A stretch of 64,000 nucleotides of DNA from Prevotella sp. (GCA_016281055.1 JAEEHW010000034.1:1-64000), one strand, 5' to 3'. Positions 45,043-55,236 are shown, counted from the stretch's first letter. Numbers and translations are program-made. Notes: generated from the sequence alone by a model not told the origin.

Positions 45043-46357
45043 TAGTAGTATGTTTTTTGTTGTTATTATGTTTGTTATTTCTATTCCTGTTGCCCCCCTT
45101 CCGGTCGGAGCGTTTCTTGTCTCTCCCCCACTCTCTTCCGTTTGAAGTGATTTTATACTCAGGACCTTCACCAACCTCCTTGGGTAATGGATTCTTTAAT
45201 ATTTCACGTTCAAGAAATTCCTCTATTTTCTTAAATAAATATATGTCATCACTTGAAACGAGCGTTATAGCAACGCCGTCACGCTCAGCACGCGCAGTGC
45301 GTCCAATGCGATGCACATAGTCTTCTACATCATGTGGTACATCATAGTTGATTACCATGACAATGTCATCAATGTCAATGCCGCGCGCCACAATGTCTGT
45401 GGCTACGAGAACATCCAGTTCGCCCGATTTGAACTTATACATCATTTCGTCGCGTTCCGCCTGTGATAAATCTGAATGCATCTCGCCACAATTCACCTTC
45501 ATCTGTTTCAAAGAACGTGCTATTTCCTTAACCCTCTGCTTCTTACCTGAGAATATTATCACTCTCTCAAGTTTCATTGGAGGTTCATCTGGTGTGGCAC
45601 GCTCTGGTTTAAAACCATTCTTGAAGATGGATTTGAGTATACGTATCTTCTGAGGAGAATAGCATACGTATGCTGACTGTTGAATCTTTTCTGCAGGTTT
45701 ACTGACAGCAATCTTGACATTTACCGGATTTTTCAGCAGTGTATTGGCAAGACTTTCTATTTTGTCCGGCATTGTAGCTGAAAACATTATCGTCTGGCAT
45801 GTATCCGGTATTCCCTTAGCTATCGTCAGAATATCCTCCGAAAAACCCATATCGAGCATTCTATCAGCCTCGTCAAGGATAAAGAATGACAGTTTAGACA
45901 AATCCAGATTGCCCATTTGAAGATGGGATATCAATCGTCCGGGAGTAGCTATGATAACAGAAGCGCCCCTGCGCAATGCTGCCAATTCCTGATCATATCG
46001 ATTACCATCGTTACCTCCATATACAGCAGCAGAACTTATTCCATTAAGATAATAGCCAAAACCTTGCATGGCCTGGTCTATCTGCTGTGCCAATTCACGG
46101 GTTGGAGCCATGACAAGACAATTAATGGAATCCTCAGGAAAGCCTCCCTCATCCAATTTTGATAATACAGGTAACAGATAAGCAGCGGTTTTTCCCGTAC
46201 CGGTTTGAGCCACTCCCATAATATCATGCCCTTCAATGATTGGATCTATGCATGCAGCTTGTATGGGAGTGCACACATCAAAATGCATATCATACAGAGC
46301 GTCAAGGATGTTATCGCTTAATAATGTTTCGTCGAAATATGTCGTTTTTTCTTCCAT
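44966..46357 (-). CDS. DEAD-box RNA helicase
   Basis: A 463-residue ATP-dependent RNA helicase of the RhlE/DbpA kind, used in ribosome assembly or RNA turnover. Motifs in order: the Q-motif region (CTPIQAACI), AQTGTGKTAAYLLP (motif I), PTRELAQQI, DEAD (motif II, about 166), SAT (III) and HRIGRTAR (VI). The C-terminal tail (about 405-463) is Lys/Arg/Asn-rich (GGNRNRNNKHNNNKK) and suited to bind RNA. Its last 25 codons overlap galM in another frame. Confidence 0.95.
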   Translation of the reverse strand: MEEKTTYFDETLLSDNILDALYDMHFDVCTPIQAACIDPIIEGHDIMGVAQTGTGKTAAYLLPVLSKLDEGGFPEDSINCLVMAPTRELAQQIDQAMQGFGYYLNGISSAAVYGGNDGNRYDQELAALRRGASVIIATPGRLISHLQMGNLDLSKLSFFILDEADRMLDMGFSEDILTIAKGIPDTCQTIMFSATMPDKIESLANTLLKNPVNVKIAVSKPAEKIQQSAYVCYSPQKIRILKSIFKNGFKPERATPDEPPMKLERVIIFSGKKQRVKEIARSLKQMKVNCGEMHSDLSQAERDEMMYKFKSGELDVLVATDIVARGIDIDDIVMVINYDVPHDVEDYVHRIGRTARAERDGVAITLVSSDDIYLFKKIEEFLEREILKNPLPKEVGEGPEYKITSNGREWGRDKKRSDRKGGNRNRNNKHNNNKKHTTNGQTNQKRVRPQKKGFSHDSKRKTD

Positions 46358-46394
46358 TATAGATTTTTACAGTCGATTTGTGATTTTTTCTGAA

Positions 46395-47600
46395 TCAATT
46401 TGGCGCCTGTTTGTAACAGAACCATGCAACAATCGCAAAAAGAATATTGGGAATCCACGCCGCCAACATAGGTGGCGTGCCTGCATTGATGGCAAATGTC
46501 GAAGATACAGTCTGTAACATTATATACAAGAAACTCAAGGCTAGTCCCAAACCAAGGTACATTCCCATTCCTCCCTTACGCTTGCGTGAGGACAGTGAGG
46601 CTCCGATTATTGTCAGAATAAAAGATGCAAAACTTGTAGCTATTCTTTTATGATACTCCACTTGATATTGTACTACATTGCTTGAACCACGATTTATCTG
46701 TTTAGAGATATAATCTTGCAATTCAGGCGAAGTAAAAGTTTCTTGCTGTCCTTTGGAATATACAAGGTCTATGGGTTCCATCTGAATAACAGTGTCACGC
46801 TGCATACCACTGGTGATGTGCTCTTTCATTCCACGCATCTCACGTATTTTCCAGTTTTGCGCCTTCCAATGATATTTTGAATCAGAAATTGTATCATATT
46901 GTATTTCTGAGGCAGTCATGTGTGACACGAGTTTCTTGTTTTCAAACTTATCAAGGCAAAAACCATAACCACGTTTCAACTTATTGTCATAATGTTGAAT
47001 ATAGGCAATAACACCTTTATCTACTTGCAGTTGCACATTTTCAGCTGAAGTATTTTTTTTGTTGTTCTTGTATAAGGATTCAAAGTTCTGTCTTATCACT
47101 GTGCCATGAGGTATGACATAGGCAGACAAGAAGAAAGACAAAGCCGAGATGAAGACACACGAAAACATATATGGCCTCAGAAGTCGTTTGAAACTAACGC
47201 CTGCTGCCAATATTGATATTATCTCAGAATTACCCGCCATTTTTGATGTAAAGAATATCACAGCAATAAATACGAATAATGGTGAGAACAAATTAGCAAA
47301 ATATGGAACAAAGTTCATGTAATAGTCAAAGACTATCGCTTTCCACGGTGCATGGTAAGTTGTGAACTTTGACAGGTTCTCGTTGAAATCAAAGACAATA
47401 GCAAGACTTATAATAAGAAGTATGGCAAAGAAATATGTACCTATGAACTTTCCTATTATATACCTGTCAAGACGCTTGACATACAAGAAGGGCAGAATGT
47501 GTTCTTTCAACCACTTCATGTATGGCGCGACCTTGTTGCCTATTGCAGATGTCACATCTACAATCTTCTTTGCATATTGTCTATAACGGTTCTTTTCCAT
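46395..47600 (-). CDS. LptF/LptG family LPS export permease
   Basis: A 401-residue inner-membrane protein of the YjgP/YjgQ family, part of the ABC transporter that extracts lipopolysaccharide from the inner membrane. About six membrane helices lie in two groups (about 50-150 and 320-395), with a large periplasmic beta-jellyroll between them. The VKRLDRYIIGKFIGTY segment is the usual family start. The first 45 residues are an extra N-terminal arm; starting at the Met for 47519 (MKWLKEHIL) would avoid the 43-nt overlap with tgt. The gene could be lptF or lptG. Confidence 0.88.
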   Translation of the reverse strand: MEKNRYRQYAKKIVDVTSAIGNKVAPYMKWLKEHILPFLYVKRLDRYIIGKFIGTYFFAILLIISLAIVFDFNENLSKFTTYHAPWKAIVFDYYMNFVPYFANLFSPLFVFIAVIFFTSKMAGNSEIISILAAGVSFKRLLRPYMFSCVFISALSFFLSAYVIPHGTVIRQNFESLYKNNKKNTSAENVQLQVDKGVIAYIQHYDNKLKRGYGFCLDKFENKKLVSHMTASEIQYDTISDSKYHWKAQNWKIREMRGMKEHITSGMQRDTVIQMEPIDLVYSKGQQETFTSPELQDYISKQINRGSSNVVQYQVEYHKRIATSFASFILTIIGASLSSRKRKGGMGMYLGLGLALSFLYIMLQTVSSTFAINAGTPPMLAAWIPNILFAIVAWFCYKQAPN

Positions 47601-48685
47601 TGTGTGAAATCACCTTTTATTATATGCTCACGCGCATCAGTTACCAATCTCAAATAAAAAGCAAGGTTGTGTATGCTTGCAATCTGAAGAGCAAGATACT
47701 CTTGTGCCTTGAACAGATGATGAAGATATGCCTTGCTTGTTATTTGGTCAATATCACAGCCGTTAATGTCAAGTGGTGTAAAGTCATCCTCCCATTTCTT
47801 GTTTTTCATATTCATCGTACCTTCATACGTGAATAACAAAGCATTACGTCCATTCCTTGTAGGCATTACGCAATCAAACATATCTACACCTCTTTCGATG
47901 TTTTCAAGAATATTCCATGGAGTTCCCACACCCATGAGGTATCGTGGCTTGTCTTTCGGTAAGATGTCATTTACGATTTCTACCATCTCGTACATCACTT
48001 CTGTTGGCTCTCCTACTGCCAAACCACCGATTGCATTACCATCACATCCCTTGTCAGCAATATATTTTGCAGACTCTATTCGTAAATCTTTATACGTGCA
48101 ACCTTGAACTATTGGGAACAGGCTCTGTTCATAGCCATATAATGGTTCTGTCTCGTTAAATCTCTTTATGCACCGGTCAAGCCAGCGATGTGTCAGTGAC
48201 AGGCTGTTGCGTGCATACTGCCAATCACTCTTGCCCGGAGGACATTCATCAAAAGCCATTATTATGTCGGCACCAATCACACGTTCTGTATCCATGACGT
48301 TTTCTGGAGTGAAAAAGTGCTTAGAGCCATCTATATGACTTCTGAACTCACATCCTTCTTCCTTCAGTTTGCGTATTCCCGTCAAAGAAAAAACCTGAAA
48401 GCCTCCTGAATCTGTAAGTATAGGGCGTTCCCAACCAATAAACTTGTGCAGTCCCCCTGCCCTTTTCAAGATATCCAGTCCTGGACGCAGATACAGATGA
48501 TATGTGTTACCCAATATGATTTGCGCTTTCACCTGACGACGCAGTTCTTCAAAGTGAACGGCTTTCACACTGCCAACTGTCCCCACAGGCATAAATATGG
48601 GGGTAAAAATATCCCCATGACTGGTTGATAGTTTGCCAGCACGAGCAGAACTATACCCATCTGTATGTTGCAATTCAAATGTCAT
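47558..48685 (-). CDS. tgt: tRNA-guanine transglycosylase (queuosine)
   Basis: Tgt exchanges guanine-34 of certain tRNAs for the queuosine precursor preQ1. The 375-residue protein has the full TIM-barrel: nucleophile-region TDSGGFQVFSL (the Asp is in DSGG), DECPPGKSDWQYA with the second catalytic Asp, and a zinc site near the C-terminus that in this family is a C-x-C-x-x-C...H set; here it reads as CDID near INGCDIDQITSKAYL, and only part of the cysteine set is visible. Start ATGA overlaps the lon stop. Confidence 0.93.
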   Translation of the reverse strand: MTFELQHTDGYSSARAGKLSTSHGDIFTPIFMPVGTVGSVKAVHFEELRRQVKAQIILGNTYHLYLRPGLDILKRAGGLHKFIGWERPILTDSGGFQVFSLTGIRKLKEEGCEFRSHIDGSKHFFTPENVMDTERVIGADIIMAFDECPPGKSDWQYARNSLSLTHRWLDRCIKRFNETEPLYGYEQSLFPIVQGCTYKDLRIESAKYIADKGCDGNAIGGLAVGEPTEVMYEMVEIVNDILPKDKPRYLMGVGTPWNILENIERGVDMFDCVMPTRNGRNALLFTYEGTMNMKNKKWEDDFTPLDINGCDIDQITSKAYLHHLFKAQEYLALQIASIHNLAFYLRLVTDAREHIIKGDFTQWKRTVIDNMQRRL

Positions 48686-51144
48686 TCTTCTATTGTAAAG
48701 CTTATGGGGTTATCAACCAATTCGTCTGTGAGAGCATATTCCCACACATCTCTAACTTTCTCAACGTAATGGAAAGTCACGCCTTTCAAATATTCCGGCG
48801 CAATCTCTTCTATGTCCTTTCTGTTGGCTTCACACAGGACTATATCTGTTATTCCTGCACGTTTTGCAGCCAGAATCTTTTCCTTTATACCTCCCACCGG
48901 GAGCACCTTACCACGCAAGGTTATCTCGCCAGTCATTGCAACATTCTTTCGAACTTTCTTTTGTGTAAGGGCTGATGCTATTGACGTTGCAATAGTGATA
49001 CCTGCTGATGGACCATCCTTCGGTGTTGCACCTTCTGGTACATGTATATGTATGTTCCAGCTATCAAATATACGTGGATCAATATTCAAATATTTTGTGT
49101 GTGCTTTTACATACTCTAAAGCTATTACTGCACTTTCTTTCATCACATCACCAAGGTTGCCCGTTAAGGTAAGTTTCGCATTTTTACCTTTAGACAGACT
49201 GGTTTCTATGAACAGAATCTCTCCACCCACGCTGGTCCATGCCAATCCTGTGACAACTCCAGCGTATGAATTTCCCTGGTAAATATCACGATAGAATGGC
49301 GGTTTCCCCAGAAGGTCTTCCAGGTTGTCGTTGGAAATCTTGTCGTATGGTAATTCTCCATCACGGGTCTTATAGAATGCCAACTTACGCAAGACTTTAT
49401 TAATTTGCTTCTCTAATTGTCTTACACCGCTCTCCCTTGTATATTTCTCTATTATTTTCTCAATGGCAGCCTTGCGTATGGTCAATCCTTTTTCTGATTT
49501 CAGTCCCGTTTTATCTTTCTCGCGTGGCAAGAGATAACGCTTGGCTATTTCCGTTTTCTCTTCTGTTGTATATCCGCTGACTTCTATTATTTCCATACGG
49601 TCACGCAATGGACCAGGTATAGTAGAGAGGTCATTGGCTGTAGCAATAAACATCACTTTGGAAAGATCATAATCCATATCCAGATAGTTATCATGGAAAG
49701 AATTATTCTGTTCAGGATCCAATACCTCAAGCAATGCAGAAGCAGGGTCGCCATTATGAGTTTCTCTTGTTACCTTGTCTATTTCATCTAAGATAAACAC
49801 GGGATTACTCGTTCCTGCTTTTTCTATGCTTTTGATGATACGACCTGGCATGGCACCGACATACGTGCGTCTATGTCCACGTATCTCAGCTTCATCATGT
49901 AAGCCACCAAGACTGACACGCACATACTTTCTCTGTAAAGCATCTGCAATACTTTTACCAAGGCTGGTTTTACCAACACCTGGAGGACCAAACAAGCATA
50001 AAATAGGAGATTTCAGATCACCACGGAGTGAGAGTACTGCAATATATTCCAAGATACGCTCCTTAACTTTCTCCATGCCATAATGATTCTTGTTCAAAAC
50101 CTTCTCAGCACGTTTCAAGTCAAGATTGTCATTAGTATATTCGCCCCATGGAAGATCCACGACTTGTTGCAGATATGTCAGTTGCGTATTATAATCTGCG
50201 CTGTTAACATGCATTTGGTCGAGTCGATCCATTTCCTTTTCAAAGGCTTCTTTTATCTTCTCCGGCCAAAGCTTGTTTTTTGCTTTTTCAAGCAATTTCG
50301 CTTTCTCAGGACCACCATCCTGTTGTCCTAATTCCTTATTAATACTTTTCAGCTGTTGACGCAGAAAATATTGTTTCTGTTCGTCGTTGATGGTATGCTG
50401 TGTCCTATTTTGAATATCTAATCTAAGATTTGCATACTGAATCTCACGATTCATTATCTGAAGAAGTTCAAATGCTCGCATCTTCAAATCATCACATGCA
50501 AGAAGTTTCATCTTCTCAGACAGTTTTATAGGCATATAATATGATACCATATTCAAAAACATCTCGCTATTGTCAACGCTATGCAATGACAACTGCAATT
50601 CAAATGGAATGGTATCACTCTTGTTCATATACTCAACGACACGTTTGCGCAGGTCAGACAAGATAGTGTTATATTCCAGGTCATCCTTTTCTGGGGCGGC
50701 CTCTGGAATTGGTACCACATGTGCACGAAGAAACGGTTCTTCCGAAACGACATTCGTAATCTTACACCTCGTCAGTGACTGTGCGATGAAAGCATATCTA
50801 TTTTGCTGACCAGGCATCTCAAACACCTTAAGAAAATGTGCCAAGACACCATGTTCACACAAATCACTCGCATCGGGTTCTTCTATGTTTACATCCTTCT
50901 GGCAGAACATAGCAAACTGTTCCTGCGGATGCTTTTCTATATACTTAACCAACTGCCGCGTAGCATCACGTGCTATCGTCACAGTTGTCAATACACCAGG
51001 AAAATTCACCATATTCCTGGTTATCAGCACAGGGACATCACCTTCCTGCCCTGCCTTTAACATTTTGTCAATATCTCCATCTATCTCAGTAAACATGTGT
51101 ATTCCAACATTCTGCTGAGACATCAATTCATTAAATATATTCAT
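48682..51144 (-). CDS. lon: ATP-dependent protease Lon
   Basis: A cytoplasmic AAA+ protease that degrades misfolded and regulatory proteins. The 820-residue length is typical. Order: substrate-binding LON N-domain (about 35-235), coiled coil, AAA+ with GPPGVGKTSLGKS (Walker A, about 388) and FILDEIDKV (Walker B), then the protease domain with the serine in DGPSAGITIA and the lysine in IKEKILAAKRAGI. It overlaps tgt by 4 nt and lies 33 nt behind the HU/LysM gene. Confidence 0.96.
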   Translation of the reverse strand: MNIFNELMSQQNVGIHMFTEIDGDIDKMLKAGQEGDVPVLITRNMVNFPGVLTTVTIARDATRQLVKYIEKHPQEQFAMFCQKDVNIEEPDASDLCEHGVLAHFLKVFEMPGQQNRYAFIAQSLTRCKITNVVSEEPFLRAHVVPIPEAAPEKDDLEYNTILSDLRKRVVEYMNKSDTIPFELQLSLHSVDNSEMFLNMVSYYMPIKLSEKMKLLACDDLKMRAFELLQIMNREIQYANLRLDIQNRTQHTINDEQKQYFLRQQLKSINKELGQQDGGPEKAKLLEKAKNKLWPEKIKEAFEKEMDRLDQMHVNSADYNTQLTYLQQVVDLPWGEYTNDNLDLKRAEKVLNKNHYGMEKVKERILEYIAVLSLRGDLKSPILCLFGPPGVGKTSLGKSIADALQRKYVRVSLGGLHDEAEIRGHRRTYVGAMPGRIIKSIEKAGTSNPVFILDEIDKVTRETHNGDPASALLEVLDPEQNNSFHDNYLDMDYDLSKVMFIATANDLSTIPGPLRDRMEIIEVSGYTTEEKTEIAKRYLLPREKDKTGLKSEKGLTIRKAAIEKIIEKYTRESGVRQLEKQINKVLRKLAFYKTRDGELPYDKISNDNLEDLLGKPPFYRDIYQGNSYAGVVTGLAWTSVGGEILFIETSLSKGKNAKLTLTGNLGDVMKESAVIALEYVKAHTKYLNIDPRIFDSWNIHIHVPEGATPKDGPSAGITIATSIASALTQKKVRKNVAMTGEITLRGKVLPVGGIKEKILAAKRAGITDIVLCEANRKDIEEIAPEYLKGVTFHYVEKVRDVWEYALTDELVDNPISFTIEE

Positions 51145-51177
51145 TTAATAATGTTATCGCCTTTCAAAAACAGTATA

Positions 51178-52635
51178 TTATCTCTTCGATTGTTTTTTGG
51201 GTTTTAACTGAGGTATCTTAATGACATCGCCAGCCTTGACTGTCTTCTTATCATTATATACTTCAACATAACATTCCATATCTGGTCCCAGATAAGCTTT
51301 GGAAATAGATTTCAGAGTCTGTCCTGCCTTAACAGTCACCTCTGTTTGAGTTCCTGTTATCACCCATGCACCAGTTTTTACGCGTGTATCCTTTTGGCTG
51401 TATTCATCCATGGACACAACATCTTCTTTCTCTTGCTTGGGTGCTGCCACTTCTTCTGTTGGTTTTGCTGTATCTGTCATTACAGCTGTATCTGCTGGCA
51501 ACGCCTGAACAGGCTGCTTGGCCACAGAATCTTGCTGTGTTACGTTCTGAACATTTTGTCTTGGGAACCACCTGTCAAGCCATCCATTCATACATGCGTA
51601 ATAGCCGATAGCGAAGAATAAAATTGCACATGTTATTCCGCTGACTAAACCATAAAACATCGGAGAATGTTCTCCTTCGTCATAATCATAATCATCGTCA
51701 ATTTCTTCTTCTTCATCTTCATCATCATCTTCTTCCTTCTCGTCTTCTTCCTCTACCGGCTGCTCTTCTTTCTCTTCTTTCTCTTCATTCTCTTCTTCCT
51801 CTTCTTTTTCTTCTTCTACCGGTTGCTCTTCTACTTCATCATCTTCCTTTTCTACTACTGCTGCTACTGCTGCTACCGCTGCAGGTATTTCCTCTTTCTC
51901 CTCTATCTGCTGCTCTTCTACTTCATCTTCTTCCTTTTCTACTACTGCAGCTACTGCTGGTACTGCTGCAGGCACTTCCTCTTCTATTGTTTTCTCTTCA
52001 ACCTCCTCTATTACTTCTTCTATATTTTCTTGCACGCTTTCCTCGATTGATTCAGCCGTTTCTTTTTCAATCACAGTCTGCTGAAGTGTTTCTACAATTT
52101 CTTCTTCTTTTTCTGCAACTTCATCAACTACTTCCACATTATCCGCAGAATCGTCAACAACAACTTTCTCATCAGAAGGAACTTCATTCTCTGAACTATA
52201 GAGGGCACTTGGTGCTATTGTCTCAGAGGGAACTTCAGGAGTATCAACTTCCTCTGTGTCTTTCGTAACGACATTATCAACAATAGTCTCCTCAGGCTCT
52301 GTTATCTCCTCCAAAAGACTATCATCCTCTATTATGATAGTTTCAAACTGTGCAAATGGCTTATTGATGAGGTCGCGCATCACACTATCCGGTGTGAATG
52401 TAACCTTGTCATGTTCACCTATGGTTACTCTCTCGCCAGTACTTACGCTGATGCTGTCGCGTTCCTTTACCGTCTGCAGTTTAAAAGTACCAAAACCTTT
52501 GATTTTAACCTGCCTGTCACTTATGAGACCCTCATTAATGACTTCAATCATCTGGGCTATAAAAGCCTCTGCATCGTCAGTTCTTACCTTATGCTGAGAT
52601 ATCAGTATTCGTGCAATGTCTTTTATTGTTAACAT
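51178..52635 (-). CDS. HU-domain protein with acidic linker, membrane helix and LysM
   Basis: A 485-residue protein of unusual layout. Residues 1-92 form an HU/IHF-like DNA-binding domain (KIKGFGTFKLQTVKERDSIS). From about 100 to 320 is an extremely Glu/Asp-rich, low-complexity stretch with near-duplicate segments (two versions of VAAVVEKE-D/E-DEVEEQ, about 228 and 256). One membrane helix follows (about 326-350, SGITCAILFFAIGYYACM), then a linker and a C-terminal LysM domain (about 430-480) with GQTLKSISKAYLG. The likely topology is DNA-binding end inside and LysM outside. Its neighbour is a plain HU gene. Confidence 0.85.
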   Translation of the reverse strand: MLTIKDIARILISQHKVRTDDAEAFIAQMIEVINEGLISDRQVKIKGFGTFKLQTVKERDSISVSTGERVTIGEHDKVTFTPDSVMRDLINKPFAQFETIIIEDDSLLEEITEPEETIVDNVVTKDTEEVDTPEVPSETIAPSALYSSENEVPSDEKVVVDDSADNVEVVDEVAEKEEEIVETLQQTVIEKETAESIEESVQENIEEVIEEVEEKTIEEEVPAAVPAVAAVVEKEEDEVEEQQIEEKEEIPAAVAAVAAVVEKEDDEVEEQPVEEEKEEEEENEEKEEKEEQPVEEEDEKEEDDDEDEEEEIDDDYDYDEGEHSPMFYGLVSGITCAILFFAIGYYACMNGWLDRWFPRQNVQNVTQQDSVAKQPVQALPADTAVMTDTAKPTEEVAAPKQEKEDVVSMDEYSQKDTRVKTGAWVITGTQTEVTVKAGQTLKSISKAYLGPDMECYVEVYNDKKTVKAGDVIKIPQLKPKKQSKR

Positions 52636-52659
52636 AGTCGTAAATTCTTTAAGGGGTTA

Positions 52660-52932
52660 TTATTTCACCTTTTCTTTAAGTGATGATACAGGTTTGAAAT
52701 TCACCACCAATTTCGGTGGCACAAGCATTTTGTGACCAGTGCTGGGATTGGTAATGATACGTTCCATGCGTTTTTTTACGTCAAAACTACCAAGCCCGCC
52801 AATATTGACAGAATCGCCTTCTGTCAGTCTGTCGACGATATTATACACTATGGTTCTAACCATATTCTGTGTATCCTCAATTCTGTACCCAGATTTACGG
52901 GATAATGCTGCAATAAATTCTTTGTTGTTCAT
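52660..52932 (-). CDS. HU family DNA-binding protein
   Basis: A 90-residue histone-like protein. The family core GDSVNIGGLGSFDVKKR is followed by the DNA-arm region NPSTGHKMLVPPKLVVNFKP, which departs from the usual RNPxTG reading only in ITNPSTG. HU proteins bend and compact DNA as dimers. It lies 7 nt after rimO and 24 nt before the HU/LysM gene, whose N-terminal domain is its paralogue. Confidence 0.94.
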   Translation of the reverse strand: MNNKEFIAALSRKSGYRIEDTQNMVRTIVYNIVDRLTEGDSVNIGGLGSFDVKKRMERIITNPSTGHKMLVPPKLVVNFKPVSSLKEKVK

Positions 52933-52939
52933 CTTCTTG

Positions 52940-54259
52940 TCATTTATTTACTGTTGTATTTACTGTCGCATATAAGTCAAACTCCTCAGCTCCAACAATT
53001 CTCACATTATAGTAATGTCCTCGCAGGAGTCTTTTCTCGTTTATCGGAATCAATATTTCTGGATCAATCTCAGGAGAGGAAGATTCTGAACGTGCCACAT
53101 ACCATTCACCCTCTTTCCTGTCTATCACAACCTGCATTTCCTTGCCGATTGTCTGTTCCTGTATCTCTGCCGAAATTCTTTGTTGTATGCGCATTAGTTT
53201 GTCCAGGCGTGTACGTTTCGTTTCAGCCGAGACATTGTCTTCATAGTTTTCCGCACTGTACGTTCCCTCTTCCTCAGAGTATGCAAACGCTCCCAAGCGC
53301 TCAAACCTTGCCCACTTCACGAAATCCAGCAATTCCTGAAACTCCTCTTCTGTTTCACCTGGGAAACCGACCATCATCGTTGTCCTAAGTGTAATTCCAG
53401 GTACTTCTTCTCTCAATCTCTTTATGAATTCAATGGTTTCTTCTTTTGTGGTATTCCTGTGCATTCTGTCAAGCACAGAGGTCGAGACATGCTGCAAGGC
53501 TACATCCAAATACTTACAAACATTACTCTTTTCACGCATTACGCGCAATATGTCCATCGGGAACTGATTAGGATATGCATAGTGAAGCCTAATCCATTTC
53601 ACTCCTTCAATATCAGACATCTGGTCTATCAAATCTGCAAGTTTACGCTCACCATACAAATCCATTCCATAGAAAGTAAGCTCCTGCGCAATAATCTGAA
53701 ATTCCGTAATGCCTTCTTTTACCCGTTCCCTAACCTCGTTGAGTATGTCCTCTATCTTTCTGCTTTTGTGTTTACCTGTTATGATTGGTATTGCACAATA
53801 TGCACATTGCCTGTTACATCCCTCTGAAATCTTTATATAGCAATAATGATTTCTATTTTTCTTGATGCTGCCTGTATTGTCTGTACTGGTGTTATGATAA
53901 ATTTTCTCTATATCATCCAGCAGTCCTTTATAATCAAACTTGCCGTAATACTTATCTACTTGTGGTATCTCTTGCTCCAACTCTTCTTTGTATCGTTGTG
54001 ACAAGCAACCCATTACATATAGATGCTTTATCTTCCCTTTTTCCTTCGCATCAACAAATTGCAGTATTGTATCTATGCTCTCTTGTTTTGCATCTTCAAT
54101 AAAGCCGCATGTGTTAATAATCACTATTTCACCTCTTACGACATCAGCATCAAGTACGGCATTATAGCCTTTACTGCCAAACAACCGTCCAAGATCTTCG
54201 CTGTCAACAAGATTCTTGGAACACCCCATAGTGATTATATCTATTCTATTTTGTTTCAT
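52940..54259 (-). CDS. rimO: Ribosomal protein S12 methylthiotransferase RimO
   Basis: A radical-SAM enzyme that adds a methylthio group to an aspartate of S12. The 439-residue protein has an N-terminal UPF0004 domain (MGCSKNLVDSE and two later cysteines for the second cluster), the radical-SAM motif EGCNRQCAYCAIP (about 146), and a C-terminal TRAM RNA/protein-binding domain (about 370-430). Compared with MiaB, the NLVDSE phrase is typical of RimO. The start overlaps the ftsY stop by 4 nt. Confidence 0.95.
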   Translation of the reverse strand: MKQNRIDIITMGCSKNLVDSEDLGRLFGSKGYNAVLDADVVRGEIVIINTCGFIEDAKQESIDTILQFVDAKEKGKIKHLYVMGCLSQRYKEELEQEIPQVDKYYGKFDYKGLLDDIEKIYHNTSTDNTGSIKKNRNHYCYIKISEGCNRQCAYCAIPIITGKHKSRKIEDILNEVRERVKEGITEFQIIAQELTFYGMDLYGERKLADLIDQMSDIEGVKWIRLHYAYPNQFPMDILRVMREKSNVCKYLDVALQHVSTSVLDRMHRNTTKEETIEFIKRLREEVPGITLRTTMMVGFPGETEEEFQELLDFVKWARFERLGAFAYSEEEGTYSAENYEDNVSAETKRTRLDKLMRIQQRISAEIQEQTIGKEMQVVIDRKEGEWYVARSESSSPEIDPEILIPINEKRLLRGHYYNVRIVGAEEFDLYATVNTTVNK

Positions 54260-55206
54260 CCAAATAAAGATTCTACAAATTCTTTACGGTTGAACAATTG
54301 CAGGTCAGTCATGCCCTCGCCTAACCCTATATACTTAACAGGTACTTTTAGCTGGTCACTGATACCAATCACCACCCCACCCTTGGCGGTACCATCAAGT
54401 TTTGTTATGGCAAGACTGCTTATTTGTGTGACTGCCGAAAATTGCTTTGCCTGTTCAAATGCATTCTGGCCAGTAGAGCCATCAAGCACGAGCAGCACCT
54501 CGTCAGGTGCATCAGGAACCACTTTCTTCATCACATCCTTTATTTTCTTCAACTCGTTCATGAGATTGACCTTGTTGTGCAATCTGCCCGCCGTGTCGAT
54601 GATTACGACATCTGCATCATTTGCTTTTGCTGACGACAATGTGTCAAACGCCACGCTTGCAGGGTCAGCTCCCATCTGTTGTTTTATCACAGGAACCCCT
54701 ACTCGCTCTCCCCATATCACGAGTTGTTCTACAGCTGCTGCCCTGAATGTATCGGCCGCACCAAGATAAACCTTCTTTCCGGCTTCCTTAAACTGCCATG
54801 CCAGTTTACCTATCGTAGTGGTTTTGCCCACGCCATTCACTCCCACGACAAGAATTACATACGGTTTATGATCTGTCGGAAAATCCCATGCTTCATTGTC
54901 ACCGGTATTATTCTCTGCGAGCAAATCAACGATTTCCTCACGGAGAATACCCTTCAACTCGGCTGTGGAAACATATTTATCGCGTGCCACACGTGACTCT
55001 ATACGTTCAATAATCTTAAGTGTAGTGTCAACACCAACGTCACTGGTCACAAGCACTTCTTCCAGATTGTCCAATATCTCATCGTCAACCTTGTCCTTGC
55101 CAGCAACGGCTCGAGTAATTTTTTCAAATACACTTTGCTTGGTTTTTTCCAAACCCTTGTCAAGTGTTTCTTTCTTGTTTTTGTTGAAAAATCCAAAAAA
55201 TCCCAT
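54256..55206 (-). CDS. ftsY: Signal recognition particle receptor FtsY
   Basis: The SRP receptor GTPase that docks ribosome-SRP complexes to the membrane. The 316-residue form is short, lacking the long acidic A domain of E. coli. It has a basic start (GFFGFFNKNKKETLDKG), a helical N domain, and the G domain with VGVNGVGKTTTIGKLA (about 118), DTFRAAAVEQL, DTAGRLHNK and TKLDGTAKGG. First gene of the run ftsY-rimO-HU-HU/LysM-lon-tgt-lptF/G-helicase-galM; a -7 box lies upstream. Confidence 0.96.
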   Translation of the reverse strand: MGFFGFFNKNKKETLDKGLEKTKQSVFEKITRAVAGKDKVDDEILDNLEEVLVTSDVGVDTTLKIIERIESRVARDKYVSTAELKGILREEIVDLLAENNTGDNEAWDFPTDHKPYVILVVGVNGVGKTTTIGKLAWQFKEAGKKVYLGAADTFRAAAVEQLVIWGERVGVPVIKQQMGADPASVAFDTLSSAKANDADVVIIDTAGRLHNKVNLMNELKKIKDVMKKVVPDAPDEVLLVLDGSTGQNAFEQAKQFSAVTQISSLAITKLDGTAKGGVVIGISDQLKVPVKYIGLGEGMTDLQLFNRKEFVESLFG

Positions 55207-55236
55207 AGGAGTAATACAAATTACACTAATTTAATG

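Noticed and set aside
51667..52050. Plus-strand Phe/Leu-rich frame opposite the acidic linker
   Set aside because: It is the antisense shadow of Glu/Asp-rich codons in the HU/LysM gene.
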